Positions 44,921 to 53,911 of a stretch of 58,994 nucleotides of DNA are shown piece by piece. The first letter of the stretch is position 1; the number at the start of each line of letters is the position of its first letter. The DNA is from an uncultured Odoribacter sp. (lineage in GTDB: Bacteria > Bacteroidota > Bacteroidia > Bacteroidales > Marinifilaceae), in contig CALUKF010000013.1 of the NCBI GenBank assembly GCA_944321145.1, positions 1 through 58,994 of the forward strand. Direction: 5' to 3'. Below the pieces are notes generated by a model. The model was given only the letters and a program-made list of their open reading frames with translations, ran no database searches and had not been told where the DNA came from. A program made the translations under genes and the position numbers.

Positions 44921-45274
44921 ATGGACTTAATTAAAGTAGCAGAGCAGGCATTCGCAGCCGAGAATCCGGTGGAACTTCCAGAGTTCCATACAGGAGACAC
45001 CATCAGCGTACATTACAGAATCATTGAGGGTAACAAGGAACGTGTCCAAGTGTTCCGCGGTGTCGTTATCCAGATTAAAGGCACAGGCTCAACGAAGAGC
45101 TTCACTGTCCGGAAGATGTCCGGCAACGTCGGGGTGGAGAGGATTTTCCCGATGAATTCACCGTACATCAAGGCAATCGAAATCAACAAAGTCGGCAAGG
45201 TTCGTCGGTCAAGAATCTACTATTTCCGCAACCTCACCGGCAAGAAAGCCAAGATTAAAGAAAAAAGGTCATAA
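44921..45274 (+). CDS. rplS: 50S ribosomal protein L19
   Basis: A 117-residue protein of normal length, with FHTGDTISVHYRIIEGNKER, FRGVVIQIKGTGSTKSFTVR and ERIFPMNSPYIKAIE, all typical of L19, and a basic C-terminus. It sits at the 30S-50S interface. The start at 44921 follows the promoter and family length; the frame is open further upstream but only as non-coding leader. Confidence 0.97.
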   Translation: MDLIKVAEQAFAAENPVELPEFHTGDTISVHYRIIEGNKERVQVFRGVVIQIKGTGSTKSFTVRKMSGNVGVERIFPMNSPYIKAIEINKVGKVRRSRIYYFRNLTGKKAKIKEKRS

Positions 45275-45286
45275 ATACGACGGAAA

Positions 45287-45312
45287 GCCTCGCATATGCG
45301 AGGCTTTTTTTT
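45287..45312 (+). terminator. terminator of rplS
   Basis: GCCTCGCATATGCGAGGC (45287-45304) is a perfect palindrome followed by eight T. The -7 element TATCTTTG (45314-45321) of the next gene begins right after it. Confidence 0.88.
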
Positions 45313-45348
45313 ATATCTTTGTGGAAGCAATATTAAACGGAAGGATTT

Positions 45349-47091
45349 ATGGAAAACAAGGAAATTATTCAGATAGCCCGGGCGAAGGCAGAGACTTGGC
45401 TGGGCGAGGCATACGACCGGGAGACCCGGGAGGAGGCACGGCGCATGATGGATGCGGCAGACAGTACGGAGTTGGTGGATGCGTTTTATAATGATTTGGA
45501 GTTTGGGACGGGAGGTTTGAGAGGCATTATGGGCGTGGGGACGAACCGCATGAACCGCTATACGGTGGGGGCGGCGACCCAAGGGTTTGCCAATTATATC
45601 AACCGGATGTTCCCGGAGGGAGAGAAAGCTGTGTGCATCGGGCATGACTGCCGCCACCATTCTCGCGAGTATGCGGAGACGACGGCTGCCATTTTCTCGG
45701 CGAACGGGATTACGGCTTATTTGTTTGATTCGCTGCGCCCGACGCCGGAGATGTCGTTTGCCATCCGCGAGTTGGGGTGCAAGGGCGGGGTGATTATCAC
45801 GGCGTCGCATAACCCGAAAGAGTATAACGGCTACAAGGCGTATTGGGACGACGGCTCACAGCTTGTGCCACCGCATGACAAGAATGTCATTGACGAGGTG
45901 AAGCGGGTGCGGGTGGAAGACATCCGTTTTGCAGCGGTGCCGGAGCGCATCAAGACGCTGGGAGAGGATTTTGATCGGAAGTATTTAGACCGGGTGAAGA
46001 CGCTGAGCCTTTCGCCGGAGGTTATCCAACGGCAGCATGACCTGAAGATTGTGTTTACCCCGCTGCACGGGACGACTTATAAGCTGGTGCCGGATTCGCT
46101 GCGCAATTGGGGATTCACGAATGTTACAACGGTGCCGGAACAGATGGTGACGGACGGGGATTTCCCGACGGTGGCTTCTGCCAACCCGGAAGAGCCTGCC
46201 GCTTTCAAATTGGCATTGGACAAGGCACGCGCCATTGACGCCGACCTGGCAATGGCTTGCGACCCGGACGGCGACCGCCTCGGCGTTGCCGTGAAGGACG
46301 ACCGCGGGGAATGGACGCTGCTGAATGGCAACCAGACCAATATTATTTTCACTTGGTATATTATCAAACGCCGCCGGGAGCTGGGCTTGCTCCGGGGGAA
46401 TGAATATACCGGCAAGACCATTGTTACCAGTGAATTGATTAAAGACATCGCTGAAAAGAACGGAATTCCCTGTTACGACGTTTATACGGGCTTCAAGTGG
46501 ATTGCCGACATGATTCGCAAGCATGGGGCGGAGGGTTATATTGGTGCAGGAGAAGAGTCGTTCGGTTTTATGCCCGGCTCGTTTACCCGCGACAAGGATG
46601 CCGTGTCGTCCACTTCGCTGATGGCGGAAATCGCTGCTTGGGGAAAAGACCAGGGCAAGGGACTGTTTGACATCCTGAAGGATATTTACGCCGAATACGG
46701 CTTCTCGCAGGAGAAGATGGTTTACATTGTGCGCAAGGGCTTGACCGGAGCGGAGGAAATCAAGGAGATGATGAACCAGTTCCGCCACCAGACGCCGGAG
46801 CGAATCAATGGCAGCCGGATTGTGGTGAAGAAGGATTATGCGGTGTTGAAAGAGATGAATCTTGCCACGGGCGAAACGAAGGACATGGATTTCCCGACGA
46901 CGAGCGACGTGCTGCAGTTCTTCCTGGAGGACGGCTGCAAGATTTCGGTGCGCCCGTCGGGTACGGAGCCTAAAATCAAGTTCTATTTCGAGGCGCGCGC
47001 GGAAATGCACAGCCCTGCCGATTTCCATCGCGCACAAGAGGAGGCTATGCAGAAGATTGAGGGGATGATGAAGGACTTGAATATCAAGTAA
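45349..47091 (+). CDS. phosphosugar mutase (phosphoglucomutase/phosphomannomutase)
   Basis: A 580-residue cytosolic enzyme of the long phosphohexomutase type. The phosphoserine loop is ITASHNPKEYNGYK, the metal loop DPDGDRLGV, the sugar-binding loop GAGEESFGF and the phosphate loop RPSGTEPKIKFY, all intact. It interconverts hexose 1- and 6-phosphates. TATCTTTG at 45314-45321 gives it its own promoter, and a strong terminator follows. Confidence 0.95.
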   Translation: MENKEIIQIARAKAETWLGEAYDRETREEARRMMDAADSTELVDAFYNDLEFGTGGLRGIMGVGTNRMNRYTVGAATQGFANYINRMFPEGEKAVCIGHDCRHHSREYAETTAAIFSANGITAYLFDSLRPTPEMSFAIRELGCKGGVIITASHNPKEYNGYKAYWDDGSQLVPPHDKNVIDEVKRVRVEDIRFAAVPERIKTLGEDFDRKYLDRVKTLSLSPEVIQRQHDLKIVFTPLHGTTYKLVPDSLRNWGFTNVTTVPEQMVTDGDFPTVASANPEEPAAFKLALDKARAIDADLAMACDPDGDRLGVAVKDDRGEWTLLNGNQTNIIFTWYIIKRRRELGLLRGNEYTGKTIVTSELIKDIAEKNGIPCYDVYTGFKWIADMIRKHGAEGYIGAGEESFGFMPGSFTRDKDAVSSTSLMAEIAAWGKDQGKGLFDILKDIYAEYGFSQEKMVYIVRKGLTGAEEIKEMMNQFRHQTPERINGSRIVVKKDYAVLKEMNLATGETKDMDFPTTSDVLQFFLEDGCKISVRPSGTEPKIKFYFEARAEMHSPADFHRAQEEAMQKIEGMMKDLNIK

Positions 47092-47118
47092 GGGTATACG
47101 GATGAGTCGGATATATTT

Positions 47119-47158
47119 CACGTATTCTGCAGCGTTGCCGCAGAATACGTGTTTTTTT
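47119..47158. terminator. terminator between phosphosugar mutase and AraC genes
   Basis: CACGTATTCTGC (47119-47130) and GCAGAATACGTG (47140-47151) form a 12-bp stem, followed by seven T on plus. The genes converge here. Confidence 0.85.
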
Positions 47159-47162
47159 GTCC

Positions 47163-48095
47163 CTATTCCGAGTCTTGATAGGCGCGGGGAGAGCAGCCGA
47201 CTTCCTTTTTAAAATAGACCCCGAAGAAAGATTGGTTGGGGAAATTGAGCAGGTCGCTCACTTGCTGGATGTTGTAGCGTCCGCTCTTGAGGAGGGCTTT
47301 GGCTTCGAGGATGACGTAATCGCGAATCCAGTCGGCAGCATGGCGCCCGCTGACGGAGTAGACGACTTGGGAGAGGTATTTGGGTGAGAGGCAGAGCTTG
47401 CCGGCGTAGAATCCGATGCTGCGCTCAGTGGTGTAATGCTCCGCAAGCAGTTGCATAAAGTCCTCGTAAATCTGTTTTTTACGATTGCCGGCGCGGGATT
47501 GCTCGGAACGGCTGATGTAAGGGAGCATCAGTTGGCAGATGTTGTAAATCACTAATTGCATGCCGCTCACAATGACCTCGCGCTTGTACATGAAATCCGG
47601 TTGTTCGATTTTGCGGCGCAACATGCGGTAGAGCCATAGGAACTCCTCCATTTCGCCGGGGGAGGCTTCCAACGGCAATTGATAGGAAAGATTTTCCCGG
47701 GTAAACGTTGCCCAATTGGCGTGAGGTTCCGGGACAAAACTTTTCTCTGAAAAGGCAATGATGGCAACCTTGAAATCGGGCGACACTTCCAGGCATTGCC
47801 CGATGGAGCCGGATAAGACAAGCAGGAGGTTGTCTTTCTGCAAGAGGCATTCCGACAGATTATAGCGCAGTCGCATCGTGCCTTCCAAACAGAAGAGGAT
47901 GATGGTAAAACGCATCTTGAATGGATAGGGCGAGGCTAAAAGAGGGGCTAAGCTATCGTCTGAGGATAAATCCAAAGACTTGTCATCCATCCCGAAATTA
48001 TCAGCCAGGAGAAACTCGTCGTTGAAGACGCGGGCTTGTTCGTCGAGCGGGAGCATGGTCAACTCCAAGGCATTGTTTTGTTCGTGCTCTTTCAT
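47163..48095 (-). CDS. AraC family transcription regulator
   Basis: A 310-residue protein with an N-terminal sensor part and a C-terminal AraC DNA-binding domain (about 205-305: YAGKLCLSPKYLSQVVYSVS, then IQQVSDLLNFPNQSFFGVYF). TATATTTG at 48126-48119 puts the transcript start near 48112, so MKEHEQNNALEL at 48095 is preferred to an ATG at 48191. It is divergent from the RND operon and probably controls it. Confidence 0.9.
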   Translation of the reverse strand: MKEHEQNNALELTMLPLDEQARVFNDEFLLADNFGMDDKSLDLSSDDSLAPLLASPYPFKMRFTIILFCLEGTMRLRYNLSECLLQKDNLLLVLSGSIGQCLEVSPDFKVAIIAFSEKSFVPEPHANWATFTRENLSYQLPLEASPGEMEEFLWLYRMLRRKIEQPDFMYKREVIVSGMQLVIYNICQLMLPYISRSEQSRAGNRKKQIYEDFMQLLAEHYTTERSIGFYAGKLCLSPKYLSQVVYSVSGRHAADWIRDYVILEAKALLKSGRYNIQQVSDLLNFPNQSFFGVYFKKEVGCSPRAYQDSE

Positions 48096-48268
48096 GTCGT
48101 AAAATAATTTTCCGGGCACAAATATACCGATTTGAATATTATTTGCATTGCTTTTTATTAAAAACGGATGTTTATCCGTCTTTTTGAACAATACGACCTC
48201 CCATTAGATGAATTAGATTCCGGATAAAAGCGGGAAATTTGCGGCAGAAAATTAAAAACGCAGAGACC

Positions 48269-49312
48269 ATGAGAACTATTTATCTGATGATTGCCGCCTG
48301 TGTGCTGGGCGCCTGTTCGGGCGGGCGGCAGGAAAAAACGCTCGTCAGGAGCGTATATACCGTTGTGCCAATGGAATCGGGCACGGAAACAACCAAGCAA
48401 TATACCGGACGGGTGGAGGAAGCGCACCATATTAATTTGGGCTTCAAGACTGCCGGACAACTGACCCGGATACTCGTCGAAGAAGGGGATTACGTGCACG
48501 AAGGCGAATTGCTTGCCGAATTGGACACGGTGGACTACCGCCTGGCAGTAGACGCCCTGCAAATCCAGTACGAACAGTTGAAGGACGAAGTAGCGCGAAC
48601 GAAGCAGCTTTTCGAGGAACGCAGCGTGTCGGCGAACGACTACGAAAAGGCAACAGCCGGGCTGCAACAGCTGGCGATACAGTTGCAAGCCAATCAGAAC
48701 AAGCTGGCGTACACGAAACTCTATGCTCCGGCAGACGGCTACATCGAGGCAGTCAACTTTTCGCCCGCAGAGATGGTGGATGCCGGCAGGGCGGTGTTCG
48801 AGCTGTTGGACGTGTCGCACATGGAAGTCACGGCAGACATTCCCGCTTCACTCTACCTGCAACGCGACCGGTTCACCGGCTTTGAATGCACGTCGGCATA
48901 CGCCGGCAAACACCCGCTGCGGCTTCTGGGCATCACGCCCAAGGCAGACGGCAGCCAACTCTACCGCATGCGTCTGGGCTTTATCGGGCAAACCGATGCC
49001 CGGCTGACTGCCGGCATGAATGTGGAGATTGCCGTGCATTTGGCTGATTCTGCCCGCGAAGGGATGACGCTTCCTTTGTCCACCCTTTGCCGGCAGGGGG
49101 AAAACACCTACGTTTGGGTCGTGAATGCCGACACGACGGTCAGCAAAAGACAAGTGACGCTCCTCCATACTGACGCAGAGGAACGGGCTGTCGTTTCCGG
49201 CGTGCGGGAGAATGAACAGGTGGTGCGTGCCGGTGTGAACTATTTGCAGGAAGGGGACAAAGTGCGCGTGATTGCCGCACCGAGCCAAACGAACGTGGGA
49301 GGGCTGTTGTGA
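48269..49312 (+). CDS. RND efflux periplasmic adaptor lipoprotein
   Basis: A 347-residue lipoprotein (lipobox VLGAC, Cys15). It shows the adaptor layout: a lipoyl half (KTAGQLTRILVEEGDYVHEG), a coiled hairpin at about 85-140, the second half (YAPADGYIEAVNFSPAEMVD) and a beta-barrel part. It links the RND pump to TolC. Its stop overlaps the pump ATG by one base (TGATG). Confidence 0.93.
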   Translation: MRTIYLMIAACVLGACSGGRQEKTLVRSVYTVVPMESGTETTKQYTGRVEEAHHINLGFKTAGQLTRILVEEGDYVHEGELLAELDTVDYRLAVDALQIQYEQLKDEVARTKQLFEERSVSANDYEKATAGLQQLAIQLQANQNKLAYTKLYAPADGYIEAVNFSPAEMVDAGRAVFELLDVSHMEVTADIPASLYLQRDRFTGFECTSAYAGKHPLRLLGITPKADGSQLYRMRLGFIGQTDARLTAGMNVEIAVHLADSAREGMTLPLSTLCRQGENTYVWVVNADTTVSKRQVTLLHTDAEERAVVSGVRENEQVVRAGVNYLQEGDKVRVIAAPSQTNVGGLL

Positions 49313-52300
49313 TGAAAGTGGTGGAATTTTTCATGAAACGTCCGACCTTATTCTGGTCGTTGACGGTCGGCATCATCCTTGCCGGCGTGCTGGCATTCAT
49401 TGCCATGCCGAAATTGGAAGACCCGGCTGTGCCGGTCAAACAAGCCGTGGTGGTGGTTCCCTATCCGGGTGCCAGCGCCCATCAGGTGGAACTGGAGGTC
49501 GCCCAGCTGTTGGAAGACGAATTGCGGGCATTGCCCAATGTCAAGAAAGTCAAAAGCGAGTGCCAGAACGGCTCGGCAACCATCACGGTGGAGTTTCAGA
49601 TGACGGTGCTTGTCGAGGATTTGGAGCAATATTTCGACCAGTTGCGCCGGAAAGTAAACGACGTTGCCTCACGGCTTCCGTCGGGCTGTTATGCTCCCAT
49701 CGTGCTGGACGACATGATGGACGTGTACGGCATTTTCTATGCTTTGACGGCTGAGGGGTACGACTATCCGGAAATGTACCGCTATGCCAAGTACATCCGT
49801 CGCGAACTTTTGGACGTGAAAGGCGTGAAGCGCATCAGCATTTCCGGCAACCGCGACGAGGTCATCAACATCATCCTGCCGAAAGAACAGCTTGCGCGAA
49901 ACGGGTTGATTCCCATCCAACTCATGACTTCCCTGCAATCTGTAGGGAAACCTGTCAATGCGGGGGAGTATTCCAGCGAGAATGAAAAGATACAGTTGCG
50001 TGTGGATTCGGACATCCGCAACGAAGAGGATATCCGCGATATGCTGATTTCGACCATTAACGGGAAGCAAATCCGGCTGGGAGACATTGCCCGCGTGGAG
50101 CGCGGATTTAGCGAGCCGCAACGGAACGGCTTCTTCGTGAGCGGCAAACCTGCCCTTTCGATTTGCATTGCCATGGAGGACGATGCCATTGTGCCCGATG
50201 TCGGCAAAGCGGTGGACGCACGGCTGGCAGAGGTCATGGAAACAGTTCCCGCAGGCATGCAAATGGAAAAGATTTTCTTCCAACCTGAGAAAGTGAGCGA
50301 TGCCATTTCTTCCTTTATGTGGAACCTGTTGGAATCGGTTGCCATTGTGATTTTGGTATTGATATTCACCATGGGCTTCCGAAGCGGGGTGATCATTGGC
50401 TTCGGGCTGGTGCTCACAGTGGCGGTGTCCTTCCCCATCCTGTTGGTGTGCGGGACGACCTTGCAGCGCATTTCGCTTGGGGCGTTTATCGTGGCAATGG
50501 GCATGCTGGTGGACAATGCCGTGGTGATTATGGATGGCATTCTGGTGGACAAGAAACGGGGCTTGGGTCCAAAGACTTACCTGTTCCGCATTGGGCGCAA
50601 CACGGCGTTTCCCTTGTTGGGCGCGACGGTGATTGCTGCTGCGACATTCCTTGCCATCTATCTCTCTCCGGACTCGGCAGGCGAATATGCGGGCGACCTG
50701 TTCCTGGTGCTCTGTGTAAGCCTGCTTGCCAGTTGGGTACTGGCACTTATTCAAGTACCCATCTGTGCCAAGAGTTGGTTGCCGTCACGCGAAGGCATGA
50801 AAAGCAAAACCGGCGAGGGCGGAGTGATGAACTCTCCCGTACACCGCTTTGTACGCAAGTCGATTTCGTTCCTCATTGACCACAAGCGGACGACCATTGT
50901 GACTGCATTTTGCGTGCTGGCACTGTGTGTATTCGGCTTGACCAAAGTGAAAAACCTCTTCTTCCCCGACTTCGATTACAAGCAATTTGTCGTGGAATGC
51001 TATTATCCGGCTCAGACCTCGCCCGACAAGGTGCGCCAAGACCTGTTGGAAATGACCGCGTTGCTTGAAGAAGAACCTGCCATCGACCGTGTGGCTGCCA
51101 GCATGGGCGCCACGCCGGCGCGCTATTGCCTGGTGCGTCCTATGGCTTCGGGTGGGGATTGCTATGGCGAATTGATGGTGGATTGTAAAGATTACAAAAC
51201 GGTGATGAGAGAAATTCCCCGCGTGCGACAACTGCTGCGGGAGCGTTATCCGGACGCCTATATCCGCATCCGCAAATACAATTTCTCCATCTCTACAACG
51301 CACACGGTCGAGGTCGAATTTGCAGGGGCAGACCCTGCTGTCCTTCGGGAGCTGAGCGCACAAGCGGAAGCCATCATGCGGCGTTGCCCCTATGTGGACG
51401 CTTATTCCGTGCAAAACAACTGGAAGCCCACGAGCAAAGCCTTCGTGGCGGAATACGTGGAAGAGGATGGGTTGCGTGCCGGCATTACCCGGTCAGACGT
51501 GGGCAATGCCCTGTTGGCAGCGACGGACGGCATGCCTATTGGCGTGATTCATGACCAAGAGAGGATGGTCACCATCAATCTCCAAGTGCAGAATACGGAC
51601 GGTTCCACCATTACCGACCTCGGCGACATACCCGTCTGGAGCATGATGAACGTCAAAATGGACGATGAAGACTTGCAGACCGTCCTTGCCGGCGGCATGA
51701 GCACTGACGAGTTGCAAGACAGGATGTTCCGCACGGTGCCTCTGAGCAACGTCACGCGCGACATACGTCTTGACTGGGAAGAGGAGTGCGTGCAGCGGCT
51801 GAACGGCAGGAGGGTGATTGAAGCCGAATGCGACCCCAACCCCGAATTGGATGAAGCTACGCCGGCAAGGGTGGTTGCAGAGATAAAGGATGAGATTGAA
51901 GCCATTCCGTTGCCGGCGGGCTACACCATGCGTTGGGTGGGCGAAGGCGAATTGCAGAGCGATGCGATTGCCAACCTGATGAAATATGTGCCGCTGACAG
52001 TATTCCTGATTCTGGGCATCCTGCTGTTGCTTTTCAACAGTTGGCGCAAAGTGGCATTGATTCTGATATGCCTGCCCTTTGCTTTGTGTGGGATTACGCC
52101 CGCGCTGCTGGCAACGAATCAGCCGTTCACCTTCATGGCAATTATCGGCATGATGGGGCTGGTCGGCATGATGGTGAAGAATGCCATTGTGCTGGTGGAT
52201 GAAATCGCCCGCCTCCAAAACGAGGAAAAGATGTCTTCCTACTTTGCCGTAGTAGAAGCCACTGTTTCCCGTGTGCGCCCGGTATTGATGGCATCTCTGA

Positions 52301-52488
52301 CGACCATCGTCGGCATGATTCCCCTTGTCGGCGACCCGATGTACGGCTCCATGGCGATTACCATCATGGGCGGTCTGACCGTTGGCACCATCATTACTTT
52401 GATTCTGTTGCCGCTTTTTTATACAGCCCTGTTCCGGGTAAAGAAAACAACTGAAATGTATAACATTAAACGAAAGAAATTGTCATGA
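49312..52488 (+). CDS. RND efflux pump permease
   Basis: A 1058-residue inner-membrane proton-driven pump with 12 membrane segments and two large periplasmic loops, in the AcrB/MexB layout. Marks include FFMKRPTLFWSLTVGIILAG at the start, ERGFSEPQRNGFFVSGKPAL in the docking region and LGAFIVAMGMLVDNAVVIMD with its conserved Asp in TM4. The substrate is unknown. Confidence 0.95.
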   Translation: MKVVEFFMKRPTLFWSLTVGIILAGVLAFIAMPKLEDPAVPVKQAVVVVPYPGASAHQVELEVAQLLEDELRALPNVKKVKSECQNGSATITVEFQMTVLVEDLEQYFDQLRRKVNDVASRLPSGCYAPIVLDDMMDVYGIFYALTAEGYDYPEMYRYAKYIRRELLDVKGVKRISISGNRDEVINIILPKEQLARNGLIPIQLMTSLQSVGKPVNAGEYSSENEKIQLRVDSDIRNEEDIRDMLISTINGKQIRLGDIARVERGFSEPQRNGFFVSGKPALSICIAMEDDAIVPDVGKAVDARLAEVMETVPAGMQMEKIFFQPEKVSDAISSFMWNLLESVAIVILVLIFTMGFRSGVIIGFGLVLTVAVSFPILLVCGTTLQRISLGAFIVAMGMLVDNAVVIMDGILVDKKRGLGPKTYLFRIGRNTAFPLLGATVIAAATFLAIYLSPDSAGEYAGDLFLVLCVSLLASWVLALIQVPICAKSWLPSREGMKSKTGEGGVMNSPVHRFVRKSISFLIDHKRTTIVTAFCVLALCVFGLTKVKNLFFPDFDYKQFVVECYYPAQTSPDKVRQDLLEMTALLEEEPAIDRVAASMGATPARYCLVRPMASGGDCYGELMVDCKDYKTVMREIPRVRQLLRERYPDAYIRIRKYNFSISTTHTVEVEFAGADPAVLRELSAQAEAIMRRCPYVDAYSVQNNWKPTSKAFVAEYVEEDGLRAGITRSDVGNALLAATDGMPIGVIHDQERMVTINLQVQNTDGSTITDLGDIPVWSMMNVKMDDEDLQTVLAGGMSTDELQDRMFRTVPLSNVTRDIRLDWEEECVQRLNGRRVIEAECDPNPELDEATPARVVAEIKDEIEAIPLPAGYTMRWVGEGELQSDAIANLMKYVPLTVFLILGILLLLFNSWRKVALILICLPFALCGITPALLATNQPFTFMAIIGMMGLVGMMVKNAIVLVDEIARLQNEEKMSSYFAVVEATVSRVRPVLMASLTTIVGMIPLVGDPMYGSMAITIMGGLTVGTIITLILLPLFYTALFRVKKTTEMYNIKRKKLS

Positions 52489-53798
52489 ACCGAATCTTAA
52501 TTCTATGCAGCCTGGCGCTATTCCTCGGGCAAAACGTTGTGGCGCAACACCCCATAACCCTCTCGCAACAAGATTGCCGGGAACAAGCCCTTGCCCACAG
52601 CGAAGACTTGCAAAAAGCCGGCAATGCGCTCGAACAAGCCCGGCTCGACCGCAAAATAGCCACCACGGCTTACCTGCCCGATTTTGAAGGTTCTGCCACC
52701 GGGGCTTATGTTTTCCCGGATATTGATATGATGGGTTCCGAACTCCGGATGCGCGGTATGTACATGGCAGGCATTATGCTCACGCAACCCATCTACACCG
52801 GCGGGAAGATTACGACAGGGCACCGCTTGGCACGTATCGGCGAAGAGAGTGCAGCCGAGCAGCAACGCCTTGCACGCATGGACGTGATTGCCGATGCTGA
52901 CAATGCTTATTGGAGCTACATCGCCGTGCTGCGCAAAGTAGACATGGCGGAACAATACAAGCAGCAAATGGACACGCTCTACCGCCAGACCGCGACGGCG
53001 CTCCGTGCCGGTATAGCTACGGACAACGACCTCCTGCGCATTGAAGCCCAACGGAGCAATGTCGAGTACCAACTGCAACGCGCCCGCAACGGTGCCGACC
53101 TCTGCCGCATGTCGCTGTGCTACCTCATTGGCGTGCCTTCGGACACGGAGATAGTCCCGACCGACACGCTGATTGATTGCGCTGCCCCCGGGCAACTCTC
53201 TGCCGACCTCTCTGCCCGTCCCGAATTACGCCTACTCCAGAAACAAGTCGAGGCAGGCGAAAAACAGATGCGTATGACACGGGCAGACCTCCTGCCCATC
53301 GTGGGACTCAGCGCAGGCTACACTTATTATGGCAACATCAAACTGAAGGGCATGGCAGACATGGGCAATGGAACGATGATGCCCTACACGCAAAAATTTC
53401 AAGACGGCATAGGCATCGCCATGCTTGCCGTGAAAATCCCCCTTTTCCATTGGGGCGAGGGGCACAAAAAAGTACAACGGGCACGCTACGATTTGGAGAA
53501 TGCCCGGCTGGACTTGCAGAAAAACAGCCGCCTCCTCGACCTCGAATTACAGCAGGCAATCCGTAATGTGCAGGACGGCTACCGCCTGATAGACGTTGCC
53601 ACCATCGCCTTCCGGCAAGCCGAAGAAAACCTGCGGGTCATGCGCAACCGCTATGCCGCTTCCATGTCGCCGCTCACCGATTTGTTGAACGCCCAGTCCC
53701 AATGGCAGGAAGCCTCCAGCAACCTCATCGAAGCGCAAACGCAGTACAAAATCTACGAAACGGAATACTTGCGCGCAGCTGGCAGGCTGGAGGAATAG
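52485..53798 (+). CDS. TolC family outer-membrane protein (RND operon)
   Basis: A 437-residue exported protein with a signal peptide ending VVAQ near residue 20. TolC halves are seen in SQQDCREQALAHSEDLQKAG and NRYAASMSPLTDLLNAQSQW. Its ATG overlaps the pump stop by 4 bases. It completes the tripartite efflux set with the adaptor and pump. Confidence 0.93.
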   Translation: MNRILILCSLALFLGQNVVAQHPITLSQQDCREQALAHSEDLQKAGNALEQARLDRKIATTAYLPDFEGSATGAYVFPDIDMMGSELRMRGMYMAGIMLTQPIYTGGKITTGHRLARIGEESAAEQQRLARMDVIADADNAYWSYIAVLRKVDMAEQYKQQMDTLYRQTATALRAGIATDNDLLRIEAQRSNVEYQLQRARNGADLCRMSLCYLIGVPSDTEIVPTDTLIDCAAPGQLSADLSARPELRLLQKQVEAGEKQMRMTRADLLPIVGLSAGYTYYGNIKLKGMADMGNGTMMPYTQKFQDGIGIAMLAVKIPLFHWGEGHKKVQRARYDLENARLDLQKNSRLLDLELQQAIRNVQDGYRLIDVATIAFRQAEENLRVMRNRYAASMSPLTDLLNAQSQWQEASSNLIEAQTQYKIYETEYLRAAGRLEE

Positions 53799-53839
53799 GA
53801 AGATTTGAAAAAAACAAGCGGTTAAGCGCAGCAAGCTAT

Positions 53840-53869
53840 TTGTAATTTTCTGCCTTTTTCGTAATTTTG
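53840..53869 (+). promoter_or_regulatory. promoter of the large anchored protein gene
   Basis: TTG (53840-53842), a 19-base spacer and TAATTTTG (53862-53869). The start would be near 53876, which rules out an in-frame ATG at 53867 as the start of the next gene. Confidence 0.65.
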
Positions 53870-53911
53870 CCCATAGAACGATGTTTCATTTTGAAATTCG
53901 GGGGACAGATT

